Source: Acanthosepion lycidas
Taxonomy: Eukaryota > Mollusca > Cephalopoda > Sepiida > Sepiidae
Assembly (NCBI GenBank): GCA_963932145.1
Contig: OZ010586.1
Location: 48,393,345 to 48,457,344, forward strand
DNA length: 64,000 nt
Direction: 5' to 3'
The translations under genes were made by a program, and so were the position numbers. Position 1 is the stretch's first letter, and every line of letters starts with the position of its first letter. Shown here piece by piece: positions 1 through 10,311 of the stretch. The notes under the pieces were generated by a model. It was not told the origin of the DNA and searched no databases. It saw only the letters and a list, made by a program, of their open reading frames with translations.

Positions 1-160
1 CCTTATCCATATAACCTTTACTCTATACCATCTCTTTCATTCATATCACATATCTTACTCATCATTATCATTTAATATTGGCTCTCTAAGTTGAGTGACT
101 TATCGTACTGTATTGGGTAAATTGAAGCATAAAATAATTATGACTTTTTTTTTGCTACTG

Positions 161-508
161 CTCTTTGAAAAATGCACATGGCACAGTGGATAAAGGCGTT
201 AGTTAGATCCGGTGACAGGACCCAAAGAGTGTGAGTTCAATTCCCGGTAAAGGCGGCGGAGTACTTGGAAAGGGGAATTAGCAGGAGATAACTGACATCC
301 ATTAAACATGGCACGTGGAGCTAGAACAGTCTACCCCAGTGAGCGAAATAAAAGGTTCAGTTCGACATTCCAACCACCTGAAGAAGGCCGGAGCGTACAA
401 CGGCCGAAACGTTGTAAAAAAAATATGGCGACAAAGATGAGGACAATAGTCTGAATAATGTAAATAGTGTACCTCATCTCAGAAATATAGACAGATACTC
501 TTTGAAAA
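161..508 (+). mobile_element. SINE A, full copy with target duplications
   Basis: Retroposed short element at 172-497, flanked by a perfect 11-bp direct repeat (ctctttgaaaa at 161-171 and 498-508). The head is tRNA-like: an A-box-like stretch near 181-193 (gcacagtggataa) and a B-box-like stretch near 231-243 (gagttcaattcc). The second half holds a block conserved in every copy here: a CTGAAGA motif, an inverted GGCCG/CGGCC pair, then GAAACG (about 378-413). The same tail lies downstream of PLE-1 sequence at 47 and 51 kb. I infer a pol III transcript copied by a retroelement reverse transcriptase. An open frame on the reverse strand (331-546) only translates this repeat. Confidence 0.8.
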
Positions 509-1471
509 TATAAGCTCTTTTTGTCAGCTGCGAAAATATAAAACAATTTATCAGTTCTCTGGAGATATATTCGGAAAACTGCATTTCATTGTATTTAGAA
601 AATATCATCGTTGTATTTAGAAAATATGCAGGTTCAAGAATTTGTACATAAATATATGTGGAAGACGATTGTCTTGTAGATAATTTTCTTCTTGATAATT
701 ATACTAGAAGTAGGGGGCCTTTTACGGTTGCTGAATGTTCTCCTCGCGATAATTGTATTGATAAAAATATAATGTAATCTTAATGCCAATGCCATCTGGT
801 AACTGGCTTACCAGCCTGCTGAAACTCGGCATAGTTTATCCACCTTGATGCAACCTATCGGCGCCGTGAGGTTTTCTCGGCGACCATCAACAGTATCTGT
901 AAAACACGCCACAGACCCACATAGTACAGGCCGAATACTTTTTCTTTTGTTTTTGTTTGTTTGTTTGTTCAGAAAGTATTCACTTTTCCCAAGTAATGTG
1001 TCCTTTTGCCGATAGTATGCCTCATCAAACGTCCGTTCTCTATTTGACAGTTATTTTTTAATGAAATCGAAGTTTTTCTGATCGTTTCTCCCGATGTACG
1101 GCATCTAATTGTCGGGGCCTCGGCGTGTGAAGATGATCGAGCAACGATATCGTTTATGCTAAAATGCTTTAGATGTAAAAACACGTGTTTTCTAGATTTT
1201 CTCTTACTTTTATTGAAATGAATACTTACGTGGAATTTTATTTATTTTGATTTATGATCCCCCCTCCCCCACAAGCTAATTAAATATGGATATTTCTTTC
1301 TTTGTCTGGACAGGTGCAAAAACGAATAGCAAATCTATTGACGAATTTTAAATTTCGTGAGGCTGCCGTTTCGTTACGGGTTCGTCGATTAGTTTTTAGA
1401 TAAATCATCGCCAATATGTCGCTGCTCATGTGTCAAACGATTTCACTCGCCTGACCAACTCCAGGAAGTAA
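509..1471. other. No recognisable feature
   Basis: AT-rich sequence with a short TTTG run near 948-970. The open frame at 969-1184 on the minus strand has no recognisable motif and no sign of being a gene. Confidence 0.5.
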
Positions 1472-1715
1472 TGTAACTTTTGTAGCATTAGAAATCTTGA
1501 GCTGTTTATACAATGAGTTCACATTTTTAGAGAAGAAATAAAAACAACTAAATTTGAAGGCACTTTGTGACGATAAAATCTGTTCGAGTTACCTCCCCTG
1601 TCTATTGTACCTCTTTTACACTTATGACTATAAAAGGTGCCTACCGGGCGGCCATATTGTAGCTCAATAAATCTTCAGTAAGCGACGTTCCAATCATTTG
1701 TCGCTGTTCATTACA
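1472..1715 (+). mobile_element. LTR-like fossil (possible solo LTR)
   Basis: A segment starting TGTAAC and ending TTACA, so it has short inverted ends. It contains TATAAAAG near 1630, AATAAA near 1667 and a GC-richer stretch between them, the order expected of U3-R-U5 in an LTR. No primer-binding site follows it and no clear target duplication was found. A fossil LTR of gypsy type is the best guess, but a promoter-like host sequence is possible. Confidence 0.3.
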
Positions 1716-1929
1716 CACTCATAGATATTAACAATGACAAGATCTCCCTATAAATTTACTTTTTAATCCCTTTTTGAAATCGTATTGTCAGCGAACCGTC
1801 TCTATCAGTATCAAATAAAAAATGTCAGACAGTTGAGCAGTCGATAGAAAATGGCAATCTTCGTTTATTACGTGCTTTTACAATAATCAGTTAAGTGGCA
1901 TGCGTGATACACGCGTAGGCGATCATTAA

Positions 1930-2172
1930 TCTTTCGATACATGAGTGACGAGGCAGTTTTTTCCCGCAGTAGGTTACCATTTCTTTCTGCAGTAGACCAG
2001 TTGGCATCAAAGGCTATAGAACCCGGTCTGTCCTGCTATTTACCTATAGCTGGCGGTGGGGAAAAGAAGAAGAAGATTCATACCTTTCCCAAGGGTATTA
2101 GCACTTATATGAATATAATGGATTCGATTGGAATTCTAACTCGGCTCTCCGATTTCTCAATCCGAGCCCCTT
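1930..2172 (-). mobile_element. SINE B, minus strand, head truncated
   Basis: On the minus strand this reads as a tRNA-derived SINE: a degraded B box (revcomp of ggaattctaactcggc near 2128-2143), then a body with the landmarks TTGGGAAAGGTATG, CTATAGGTAAAT and ACCGGGTTCTATAG, ending at a GAAAGATTAATG-like tail near 1930. The same landmarks recur at 7.3, 27.3 and 28.8 kb. The 5' tRNA half is incomplete. The plus-strand frame 1941-2180 is a chance translation. Confidence 0.6.
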
Positions 2173-2345
2173 TACAATAGAGTAAAACAATTGCAGAATA
2201 TCTTGAAAATGTTAACAATTTGAACGAGTGAAAAGCAGAAAGGATCATATAATAATTCTGCTTTCCCTTGATTTCGTTAGTGCCATAGTTCGCACGACCA
2301 TTACTCTTCGCCATTACCATTGCATACTGGTAAGGACACGCAGAG

Positions 2346-3085
2346 AAAAATGTATAGCAAACACGGATAAACGTGCCCGCAATAGGAGATAACGTCAAAA
2401 GGACGGTTTTTTCCCATGGCAACGTTTTATTTTAGCTACCTTTACTGTTACTATTCGACAACATTTATTGTTTTAAAAGCGATTATTAGAATTGGAATAA
2501 AACCTAAACCTATGGTGAAAGTGAATTTATACATTTTTGTTCTTGAGAATTTACAGCAAAAATATTAAACACTATTTATTAGATTGTTTATTTACAAGAA
2601 TAATTTTATTTTCACAACATTCTAAATGCTAATACAACTAAATGCAATGCAATATTTATTATTAATCCAATTTATAAAGAAATAAACTTGAGAACAATTT
2701 TTTATTCGCGAATTTAGAAACATTTATTAAATTATCAATATGAAGCATCTATAAGAAATCCTTATTATTTACCATTTTATAAAGTTTGAATCAATTGGCA
2801 ACTAGCCAACCATTTCAATAAAAAATATACGAAATAAATAGTATAAAAAAACAATCTAATAAATAAATAATGCTCATTATTTTTGTTGTCAATTCTCAAG
2901 AACAAAAAAAATGTATAAATTTACTTACATATGTTTACGTTTTATTACAATTCTAACCACCGCTTTTTAAAGGAATAAACATTGCCGAAGAGCGAAGATA
3001 GTTCCAAAAGCGGTGTCATGGGGAAAACTGTCCTTTTGACACTCCATCTTAATGCGAGCACGTTTATCTATGTTTGGTAAATGTA
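2346..3085. mobile_element. Foldback element with ~240-bp inverted arms
   Basis: The left arm (about 2346-2596) is repeated in inverted orientation at about 2848-3085. Matching landmarks include GATAAACGTGC, GTCAAAAGGAC, TTCTTGAGAATT and TTATTAGATTGTTT. The arms enclose about 250 bp of AT-rich DNA with no open frame. The structure would form a long hairpin. It fits a foldback or long-TIR non-autonomous DNA transposon. Ends are approximate and no target duplication was identified. A host inverted duplication is the alternative. Confidence 0.6.
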
Positions 3086-3614
3086 TTTTTGTATTGTGGT
3101 CTTATATACTGCCCCGTATCATGGAAGCGGATTTATATGTACTTCCAGTTGAGCAAGAAAATTACTTTTAACTTTGCAAGACTTTCCTGTATAAAGCAAC
3201 AATACCTTTTAAAGCCATGAAGAAACGACGTATAGCGATCTCTTCTCCAAGGTATGTATTAATACAAATTTTAGAAAATTATTAGAATAAGTAAATTAAC
3301 ATTGTCTATTGAATTATTATTAATAAAACTATTTCCAAAACAGGTTTTCGGCTACTTACATTAAACGTTAAGTTCCTTTTTCTATACTTTGCAGTCAATG
3401 AATCATTGTCAGTTATGAAATATGCTTCTGCCACAAATACTGTACCCATAAAAACAAATATGGCGGCGAAAGGATCAGGAAATTAAGTAATGTGTTATAA
3501 GAGTCTTTCTTCTGCAATGCCTTCACGTTGCCTGAATCTCTGGTATGGGAGTTATCATCATTAACACTATTGGTCAGTATAAGTAGTACCCTACAACGTA
3601 ACAACTACCCTGGG
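3086..3614. other. No recognisable feature
   Basis: AT-rich spacer between the foldback element and PLE-1. The minus-strand frame 3413-3604 has no recognisable domain. Confidence 0.5.
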
Positions 3615-4290
3615 TACATGGCAGCAGCCCCCAAAATCTAGGATAGGCGGGTACAAGAGGAGGAAGACAACAACACTCAGAAAACAGTCTGCCTGCCTTA
3701 TGTGAAGGGGTTATCAGAGAAAATACAAAGGATCTGCGGTCCATATAACATCAGGACAACCTTCAAAAGCTTGACGATACTTTGCAGATATCTCTCCCGA
3801 GTGAGACCCCCCATAGAGGAGAACATGACTAAAAACTGTGTGTACGCTATCCCGTGCAGCTACGGAAAGGAATATAAAGGAGAGACAGGCCGCCCCCTCA
3901 AGGTAAGCCTTCAAGAACACCAGAAAGCTGTAACACGAGGGGAAGTAAAAAAAATCAGGCGTGGCTGACCACATATGGAGAGACAAGGGAGATCACCGCC
4001 CTCTGTGGGATCATGTTGAGATCATAGACAAGGAACACCATTGGAAAATTCGTAAACTTAAGGAATCAGCACATATGCGAGGCCACAAAAATCTCCTGAG
4101 CCGACCAAGCATAGAAATAAATACAATACGGGAACCAGTAATAAGGAGTGTCAGAGAAAACCAATGATAACAACATAGTTGCAATATGAGCTCTGGTAAA
4201 GACATGCTGTGAAAACAGCAAAATTGCAATATGAGCACTGGTAAAAATGGTTGCTGAAGACATTAGGTTAATAATAACTGTGAAAATGTG
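3615..4290 (+). mobile_element. PLE-1: Penelope-like element, GIY-YIG end and 3' UTR
   Basis: Translated pieces show the C-terminal region of a Penelope-like retroelement: a connector (about 3702-3830), then a GIY-YIG endonuclease with YAIPC, a YKG that would be YIG in an intact copy, GETGRPLK, and downstream HIW, EIIDKEHHW and LSRPSIEI. In these elements this nuclease nicks the target for reverse transcription. The copy is 5'-truncated, so the reverse transcriptase is missing, and its frame is broken at least once. The 3' UTR carries two near-repeats of TTGCAATATGAGC (about 4181 and 4226). That UTR recurs at 47.3 and 51.5 kb. It is a fossil copy. Confidence 0.85.
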
Positions 4291-4411
4291 CACAACGCAA
4301 TATTCCTAAGTTCCTTCCACCTCATTTAGCCTAATGTCATGCGACGCTTGTCTTAATAAATGTCTATAATACGAACTTAATCAACACTATTGCAAATGTT
4401 TTAGAACTGAA

Positions 4412-5563
4412 CTAGACCAGCCATAAACCCGTTGGGTTTCTTTTAAAAACAGTTCAAGATACAAAATGATACGGTAACGATATTATCATTTTTATTATTA
4501 ATTATAGATTCGAATTTGGATTTGCAATAAAAGTTATTGTAATAATTAAAATTAACTTGTATTGCAAATACAAGTTAAAATATGGTATAAATAAAATGAC
4601 AATTGGAAAAAAGATTTTAGATTTTGCCGACGCGTTTCGTCTTCCGACTTTTTCAAGGCAAAAATGAAATCGAAATGTTCTTGTTGTTATAGTTACATTA
4701 AAAAATCCTAGAATTGATCTGGGAATTTATCTATATTAAAATATGTAATCTATATAAATAAATGTGAATGTTAGTGTGTCATACCTTTTCAACTTTAATC
4801 CTAAAGGCCTTTGCCCATCATATCATACCATTTTGAAATCATGCCAACTCCGTGAGCAAATTAAAAACATTCCGGGGTCGAATCCGTACTCTCAAACCTG
4901 AAATTTTGGATTCCCAAATTTTCATTACAGCGATTGTTTTCGGCGATGTTTTACTGCGACGATTTTTTTGTACGATAGCAATTTTTATAACTTGGAAATA
5001 AATTTGGGAATCATTGAAATTAATTGCGAGATCCAGCGAAAGTCGCTCATGAAATAAAGATAACTGTACGGAAAGTAAAGACCTACGTATATCAAACTGT
5101 CTTTAAATTAAGGGGCGACAGTAGAATTATAGATATGCTTAAATATTAATGCAATACTTAAATGCAACGATCAATTTTGAGTTTTTCTGTAGTTTATTGC
5201 TGCCTATCGCATACAGCAGCAGTGGGCCTCGCAAAAAGAATTCTCCACTAAGAGAGGACCAGATTGGAATCAAAAGAGCCAAGGCTGCAGCGAGGAAAAG
5301 AACGTTCCAGGCACATAAAACCCCAAATCAAACGGCAGCCAGGAGAGCTTTTAATGCTGAGAATATGCAGACTTAGGGATTCTCAAACTCATGAACAAGC
5401 CGAATGCCCAGTTAAGAGCCCTCCACAGGAGCTAGTTTAAATGCCACCTGATAGGGCGGCTTTTACGTTAGTTAAGAGTAAAAGTAAAAATATTGTTACC
5501 TCATCATTTTATATAATGAACTACTTTTAAAAGAAACACAACGGGTTCATGGATGGTCTAATC
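4412..5563. repeat. Inverted repeat pair enclosing 1.15 kb
   Basis: About 36 bp near 4412-4447 (core aaacccgttgggtttctttt) recurs inverted near 5524-5563 with roughly 85% identity. It may be the terminal repeat of a DNA transposon that a Helitron has overlapped, or pieces of one dispersed repeat in opposite orientation. No target duplication was recognised. Confidence 0.4.
5149..5430 (+). pseudogene. Basic Ala/Arg-rich fragment, possibly Helitron Rep/helicase N-terminus
   Basis: The frame 5149-5376 contains RAKAAARKRTFQ and TAARRAFNAEN. After a frameshift just past 5370 the similarity continues as RDSQTHEQAE. Alternating T-P-x-Q/R-R-A-x-N-A-E strings like this are common at the N-terminus of animal Helitron proteins. 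That assignment is inference from the composition and from sitting inside a Helitron-like segment. No catalytic motif is seen. Confidence 0.35.
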
Positions 5564-5585
5564 TTACTTATTATAAAACGCAGAT

Positions 5586-5836
5586 TGTGTGTGTGTGTGT
5601 TGTGTGTGTGTGTAACGTTTATATATTGGATCGAATTTCCTACATTTTTCCACCGATTTCAACAAAACTTCACAGGACTACGTAAAATTACCTTGCGGGG
5701 GTTCTGACAGCGCCAAAAATTGGAAAAACACAATTGTTTTTGCACAAAATCAATTTGAAAACACGATTAAGAGGCATTAATGAAAGGGGGACAACTCACA
5801 TCGGGTTATGCTTATTATAAAACCCAGGTTGGTTGG

Positions 5837-5872
<36 letters not shown>
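5586..5872 (+). repeat. Two GT microsatellites in direct ~245-bp repeats
   Basis: GT runs at about 5586-5614 and 5837-5871 sit in matching contexts (cttattataaaac before, ccgatttcaacaaaacttcac after). The two units differ mainly in GT length. Confidence 0.75.
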
Positions 5873-5876
<4 letters not shown>

Positions 5877-6462
5877 GTTTATATATGGGATTGGATTTCC
5901 CACATTTTTCAACCGATTTCAACAAAACTTCACTTTTTCTTTGGCTGGTAGTGTTTCTTATTGTCTTGCACACTCTTTTCTTTATTTTTACATTCAGAAT
6001 GCTTTAAAAATTCCATTTACAAGACAATTGTTTATAATAAAATTTTATTCAATCGGTAGACTCATAACGATTGAAAACAATGTTTTGTTTGAGTTTGGGT
6101 TGGACCAATTCGTAAAAAAAAAAAAAACTAATTAAGACATGCATGTCCGTCAACCTTAAACAAATAATCTTTGTCAATTTTATTTTTCAGTCTTTAAGAT
6201 GGTCGATACTTGATCTATCTCTTACTGTTACATCCCCGGGCAACGCCGGGCTCTACTGCTAATTAATACTAAAGACGGTAAAGTTTTCTTGTTCCACTGA
6301 GATTCAGAGTTAACACATAGCGTGCAAATTTGAAGTAATAGCTTCAAACAGATTTAATCTTTTTCACAATAAGAAGTATATATATATATATTTTTATTAA
6401 TTATTAGTTAATAACAAGTAAAATTAATGCAAATATATGATTATTTTACGATATCAATAAAT

Positions 6463-6690
6463 ATACATTAAAAGAGAAATTTCTTCCATAAAAGGTACTT
6501 GGAATACAAATTTAATAATTGCTACTAAATACTGTATAAGAAGGTTTATTGTTCCACAAAACACATTACTGCAAATATATTCGGATTTAGAATAAATTAT
6601 TTTACAATACCAATAGATATATGTTTTATCTTTTTACATTAAAAGAGAAATTTCTTCCATAAAAGGTACTTTGAATACAAAATCAAAATA
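6463..6690 (+). repeat. Tandem duplication, ~174 bp
   Basis: A segment with tacattaaaagagaaatttc occurs near 6463 and again near 6637. Flanking phrases (ttattttac...ataccaatagatata) are also duplicated with divergence. This is AT-rich DNA without coding potential. Confidence 0.65.
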
Positions 6691-7070
6691 GGTGTATTCT
6701 TTTTCAAAATAATAAGTATATTTTTTATTATACATAGTTGTTTCTTCCTCGTATTTAATACAAAATACGTAACGGTAGCCAACCAGCGTGCATCTATTTA
6801 TTTATTTATTTACCATCAAAGACGCGACATATATAGCCTTTCAAGTAGTTTTTTATTAAAAAAAAGTTCTAATGTTATGTAGAGAATTATATAGATATAT
6901 GTTGTGTTAGGTATATTTAAATTTATTTAATAATGTTGTTATAATGTATTATGAATATTTATTGTTTTTCAAACGCTTAATTATTGGAACATAATATGCA
7001 AGTGTTTGTTTTTTTAATTTACGCGGATTAATATAAGAATGTATATTGAAAACAAATACTGAATTTGCTA

Positions 7071-7172
7071 TTAGGTTGGTGCAAAAATAATGACGTAGTA
7101 ATGTCGTTTTTTGATGTTAAAAAATACGTCAAAAAACGACATTATTACGTCATTATTTTTGCACCAACCTAA
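7071..7172. mobile_element. Mariner-type MITE 1
   Basis: 102-bp near-perfect palindrome with ends TTAGGTTGGTGCAAAAATAA, flanked by TA on both sides (7069-7070, 7173-7174). The terminal sequence closely resembles the ends of Hsmar1/Made1-type mariner elements. It is non-coding and probably mobilised by a mariner transposase. Confidence 0.92.
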
Positions 7173-7289
7173 TATACTACAGCAAAAAAAAAAAAAAAAG
7201 ATAAAAACGACTCTAGCTCAAATAACTTCTTGTATAATTTTAATGTTTTATACATCATTTTAAACTAACTCGGGAGCATACACACCTAA

Positions 7290-7500
7290 TATGATACAAG
7301 CTGAGGCGATCATGCATTTTGACTGATGCGGCAGATTTTTTCCCCCGCATTAGGTTACCGTCCAATGCTATAGAACCCGGTCTATTTACCCATAGCTTTC
7401 CCGAATGTAATGGATTCGACGGAAATTCGAACTCGGTTCTCCGATTCGTTATATCCAACTCGCTATCCATTACACCACCGTGCCTCCTCCAATACGCATA
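7290..7500 (-). mobile_element. SINE B, minus strand, with tRNA head
   Basis: On the minus strand it starts near 7495 with an A-box-like ggtggtgtaatggatagc, followed by a B-box-like gagttcgaattcc near 7428-7440. The body has ACCGGGTTCTATAGCATTGG and ends near 7290 with the gatgcatgatcgcc-type tail shared with the 27.3-kb copy. Confidence 0.75.
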
Positions 7501-7809
7501 TACAAAATTAGAATTTTATAGTTTTGAGGATATGAACGCAGTAGGACATCCAATAGTGATTGATCTCATTGTAATATTACTGGACTGTGAGATGAACTTG
7601 CTTTAGGGTGGTCTGTGTGAAATTATTATCAAAACGAGTATTGATCTCAGTTATTTGCTAAAGTCTGTTAAGTATGGTACAAGAATGCAGTAAGGACCAA
7701 GCTCATTACACTAGCGAATTGGTGTGCGTAAGGTGTTTGTTCATCAATGGCACACGAGAGGGTAACCATCCAAGGTTTCTGATGAAACAAAACATGTCTT
7801 CCGCTACGT

Positions 7810-8156
7810 CAGAAGACCAGTTCTTTCTTTCGTTTCTTCTTCTTTTCTTTTTTTCTTTCTTCGAAATATTTTGTCTTTCTTTCTTCACATTTTTCTTTCG
7901 TCTGGACTTTCTTTTTGTTATTTTTAGTTTTCTTTCTTTCTTTTTTGTTCTCTTTCTTTCTTTTTGTTGTTTTTTTTTACACATTTTTCATTCTTCGTAT
8001 TATTTTACTTCAGTCACGTGATGCTTTAACACTAAGTTAATTTCTTTTTTATAATATTTACTTCTTTCTTTCTTTCTTTCTTTTTTTCTTTCTTCTCATT
8101 ATTTTTTACTGTCGTTCTTTTTCATAGTCATTCCATTCTTTCTTTATTCTTCGTTT

Positions 8157-8188
<32 letters not shown>

Positions 8189-8235
8189 TCATTGTTTCGT
8201 TGTTTCTTTCTTTCTTTCTTTCTCCTCCACTCTCC

Positions 8236-8267
<32 letters not shown>

Positions 8268-8328
8268 TCATTATTTTTTACTGTCGTTCTTTTTCATAGT
8301 CATTCCATTCTTTCTTTATTCTTCGTTT

Positions 8329-8373
<45 letters not shown>

Positions 8374-8468
8374 TCCACTCTCCCTTTCTTTCTTTCTTTC
8401 TTTCTTCTCATTATTTTTTACTGTCGTTCTTTTTCATAGTCATTCCATTCTTTCTTTATTCTTCGTTT

Positions 8469-8505
<37 letters not shown>

Positions 8506-8515
8506 TCCACTCTCC

Positions 8516-8550
<35 letters not shown>

Positions 8551-8603
8551 TTCATTATTTTTTACTGTCGTTCTTTTTCATAGTCATTCCATTCTTTCTT
8601 TAT

Positions 8604-8650
<47 letters not shown>

Positions 8651-9436
8651 CCTCCACTCTCCCTTTCTCTCTCTCTCTTTCTTTCTTTCTTTCGTCTCCA
8701 CTCTCCCTTTCTTTCTCTCTCTCTGTCTGTCTTTCTTTCTTTCTTTCATTCTTCGTGTTTCTTTTTTATTTTCTTTCTTTTTACACCATGTTTGTTCCTT
8801 TCTTTTATTGTTTTTCAGACTGTTTTTATTTTATTTCTTTTGTTTTTTCTTTTCGTCTTTTTTGCCCCCACCCCAATATTTATTTCCATGATATCATTTA
8901 TCTTCTTTCTTTCTTTCATTCTTTCTTTCTTTCTTTCTTTCTTTCATTCATTCTTTCTTTCTTTCTTTCTTTCTTCCTTCCTTCCTTCCTTCCTTTCTTT
9001 CTTTCTCACCCTTTTTCTTTTAATTCTATTGATTTTTTAAATCTTTTTGCAGTTCATTATTTATTTCAATGATATCCTTTATCTTCTTTCTTTCTTTTTC
9101 TTCCGTCTTTTCATTATATGTTTCTTTCTTTTTACTTTGTATTTCTTTCTTTCTTTCCTTCTTCCTTTCTTTCTCATTTTTTATTTTATTTCTTTTGATT
9201 TTTCTTCTTCCTTCTTTTTAGTCGTTTAATATTTACTTCAATGATATCCTTTATCATCTTTCTTTTTTCTTTCTTTCTTTCATTCTTGTTTTCTTTCTTT
9301 CTTTCTTTTTTCCCCAGATCTTTCTTTCTTTCTTTCTTTCTTTCTTTTTCAGTCTGTTTTTCTTTTGCATTTTTCCTTTTTCTTATCTTCTCTTATTCTG
9401 TATTCAAATATTTCTTTATTTACATGATATCCTTTT

Positions 9437-9484
<48 letters not shown>

Positions 9485-9609
9485 TTTTTTCCAGATCTTT
9501 CTTTCTTTCTTTCTTTCTTTTTCAGTCTGTTTTTCTTTTGCATTTTTCCTTTTTCTTATCTTCTCTTATTCTGTATTCAAATATTTCTTTATTTACATGA
9601 TATCCTTTT

Positions 9610-9661
<52 letters not shown>

Positions 9662-9665
9662 TGCC
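7810..9665 (+). repeat. CTTT-rich pyrimidine tract with higher-order repeats
   Basis: About 1.85 kb of (CTTT)n DNA almost free of purine-rich stretches on this strand. It has two higher-order families. A cattattttttactgtcg-containing module recurs at about 8097, 8269, 8409 and 8553. A gatatcctttttc module recurs near 9425 and 9598, 173 bp apart, with its whole 90-bp flank. Open frames rich in F, L and S across this block are microsatellite translations, not genes. Confidence 0.95.
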
Positions 9666-9669
9666 TCCA

Positions 9670-10245
9670 TGACCACGCTTATCATCTCGCAACTTTTAAT
9701 TATCAACTTAACCAGAGGAAGTAATCGAGTAGGTCGTGTGGTTGCTCGGGGCTTCTTTTATTCTTCCGTTGACTACGCGACATGAATTAGTCCCCCGACC
9801 CAACACACATTGACCGTTGCTTCTTCAACTGGAAAATGATTACACTTTTTGTTTCGGCTGATGGAGAGTTGTACCCTTCAAGGGTTTTAAGTCATCTTCC
9901 TCTGCCTTCCACAAAAATGAAAACTAGTAGAATACGGGCCCGTCTTTCGGCGTGTCTCGCTTTCCCGCCACTTCACCTAATAGACTGGTTACGCACTGTT
10001 TGCCCATTCTTGTTAACCATCACCTATACATATGCTCTTATTAAAGCTCACTAAATCGATCTAGGTTGCATTATGCATAATTGTTTCTGTTCGGATTAAT
10101 AATAATAGTAGGTCATATAGACATTTTATAGAATAAGTTTCCAATCTGAGTTCATATGACTGAATAATTTATAATTTTAGAATATCGTAACATTAAAAAA
10201 AAAAAAAAAAATTTTTTTCGGGTTCAAATACTGGTTATGTAACTA
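9670..10245. other. No recognisable feature
   Basis: Ordinary sequence of mixed composition. The frame 9836-10054 has no recognisable motif. Confidence 0.5.
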
Positions 10246-10311
10246 TTACGTTGGTGCAAAAATAATGTCGTTTTCATGTGAGAAAACGACATTACTTTTG
10301 CACCAACCTAC
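10246..10311. mobile_element. Mariner-type MITE 2 (short)
   Basis: 66-bp palindrome with ends ttacgttggtgcaaaaataa / ttttgcaccaacctac, TA on each side (10244-10245, 10312-10313). It is a shorter, more diverged member of the family at 7071. Confidence 0.88.

Larger units (their letters stand above)
4749..6262 (+). mobile_element. Helitron-like rolling-circle transposon
   Basis: The 3' end is diagnostic: a GC hairpin CCCGG-GCAACG-CCGGG at 6235-6250, then about 9 bases and CTAA at 6259-6262, followed by host T. A candidate 5' end is TC at 4749 after host A, in a Helitron-type leader (tctatataaataaatgtg). Two other leader-like sequences start near 5563 and 5805, each followed by a GT run and the shared phrase ccgatttcaacaaaacttcac. 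Two 5' regions may therefore be nested or duplicated, and the true 5' end is uncertain. No helicase domain is present, so the copy is non-autonomous. Confidence 0.6.

Noticed and set aside
331-546. 71-codon frame with RFGRCTLRPSSGGWNVE
   Set aside because: This is the reverse translation of the SINE A tail and recurs wherever SINE A does.
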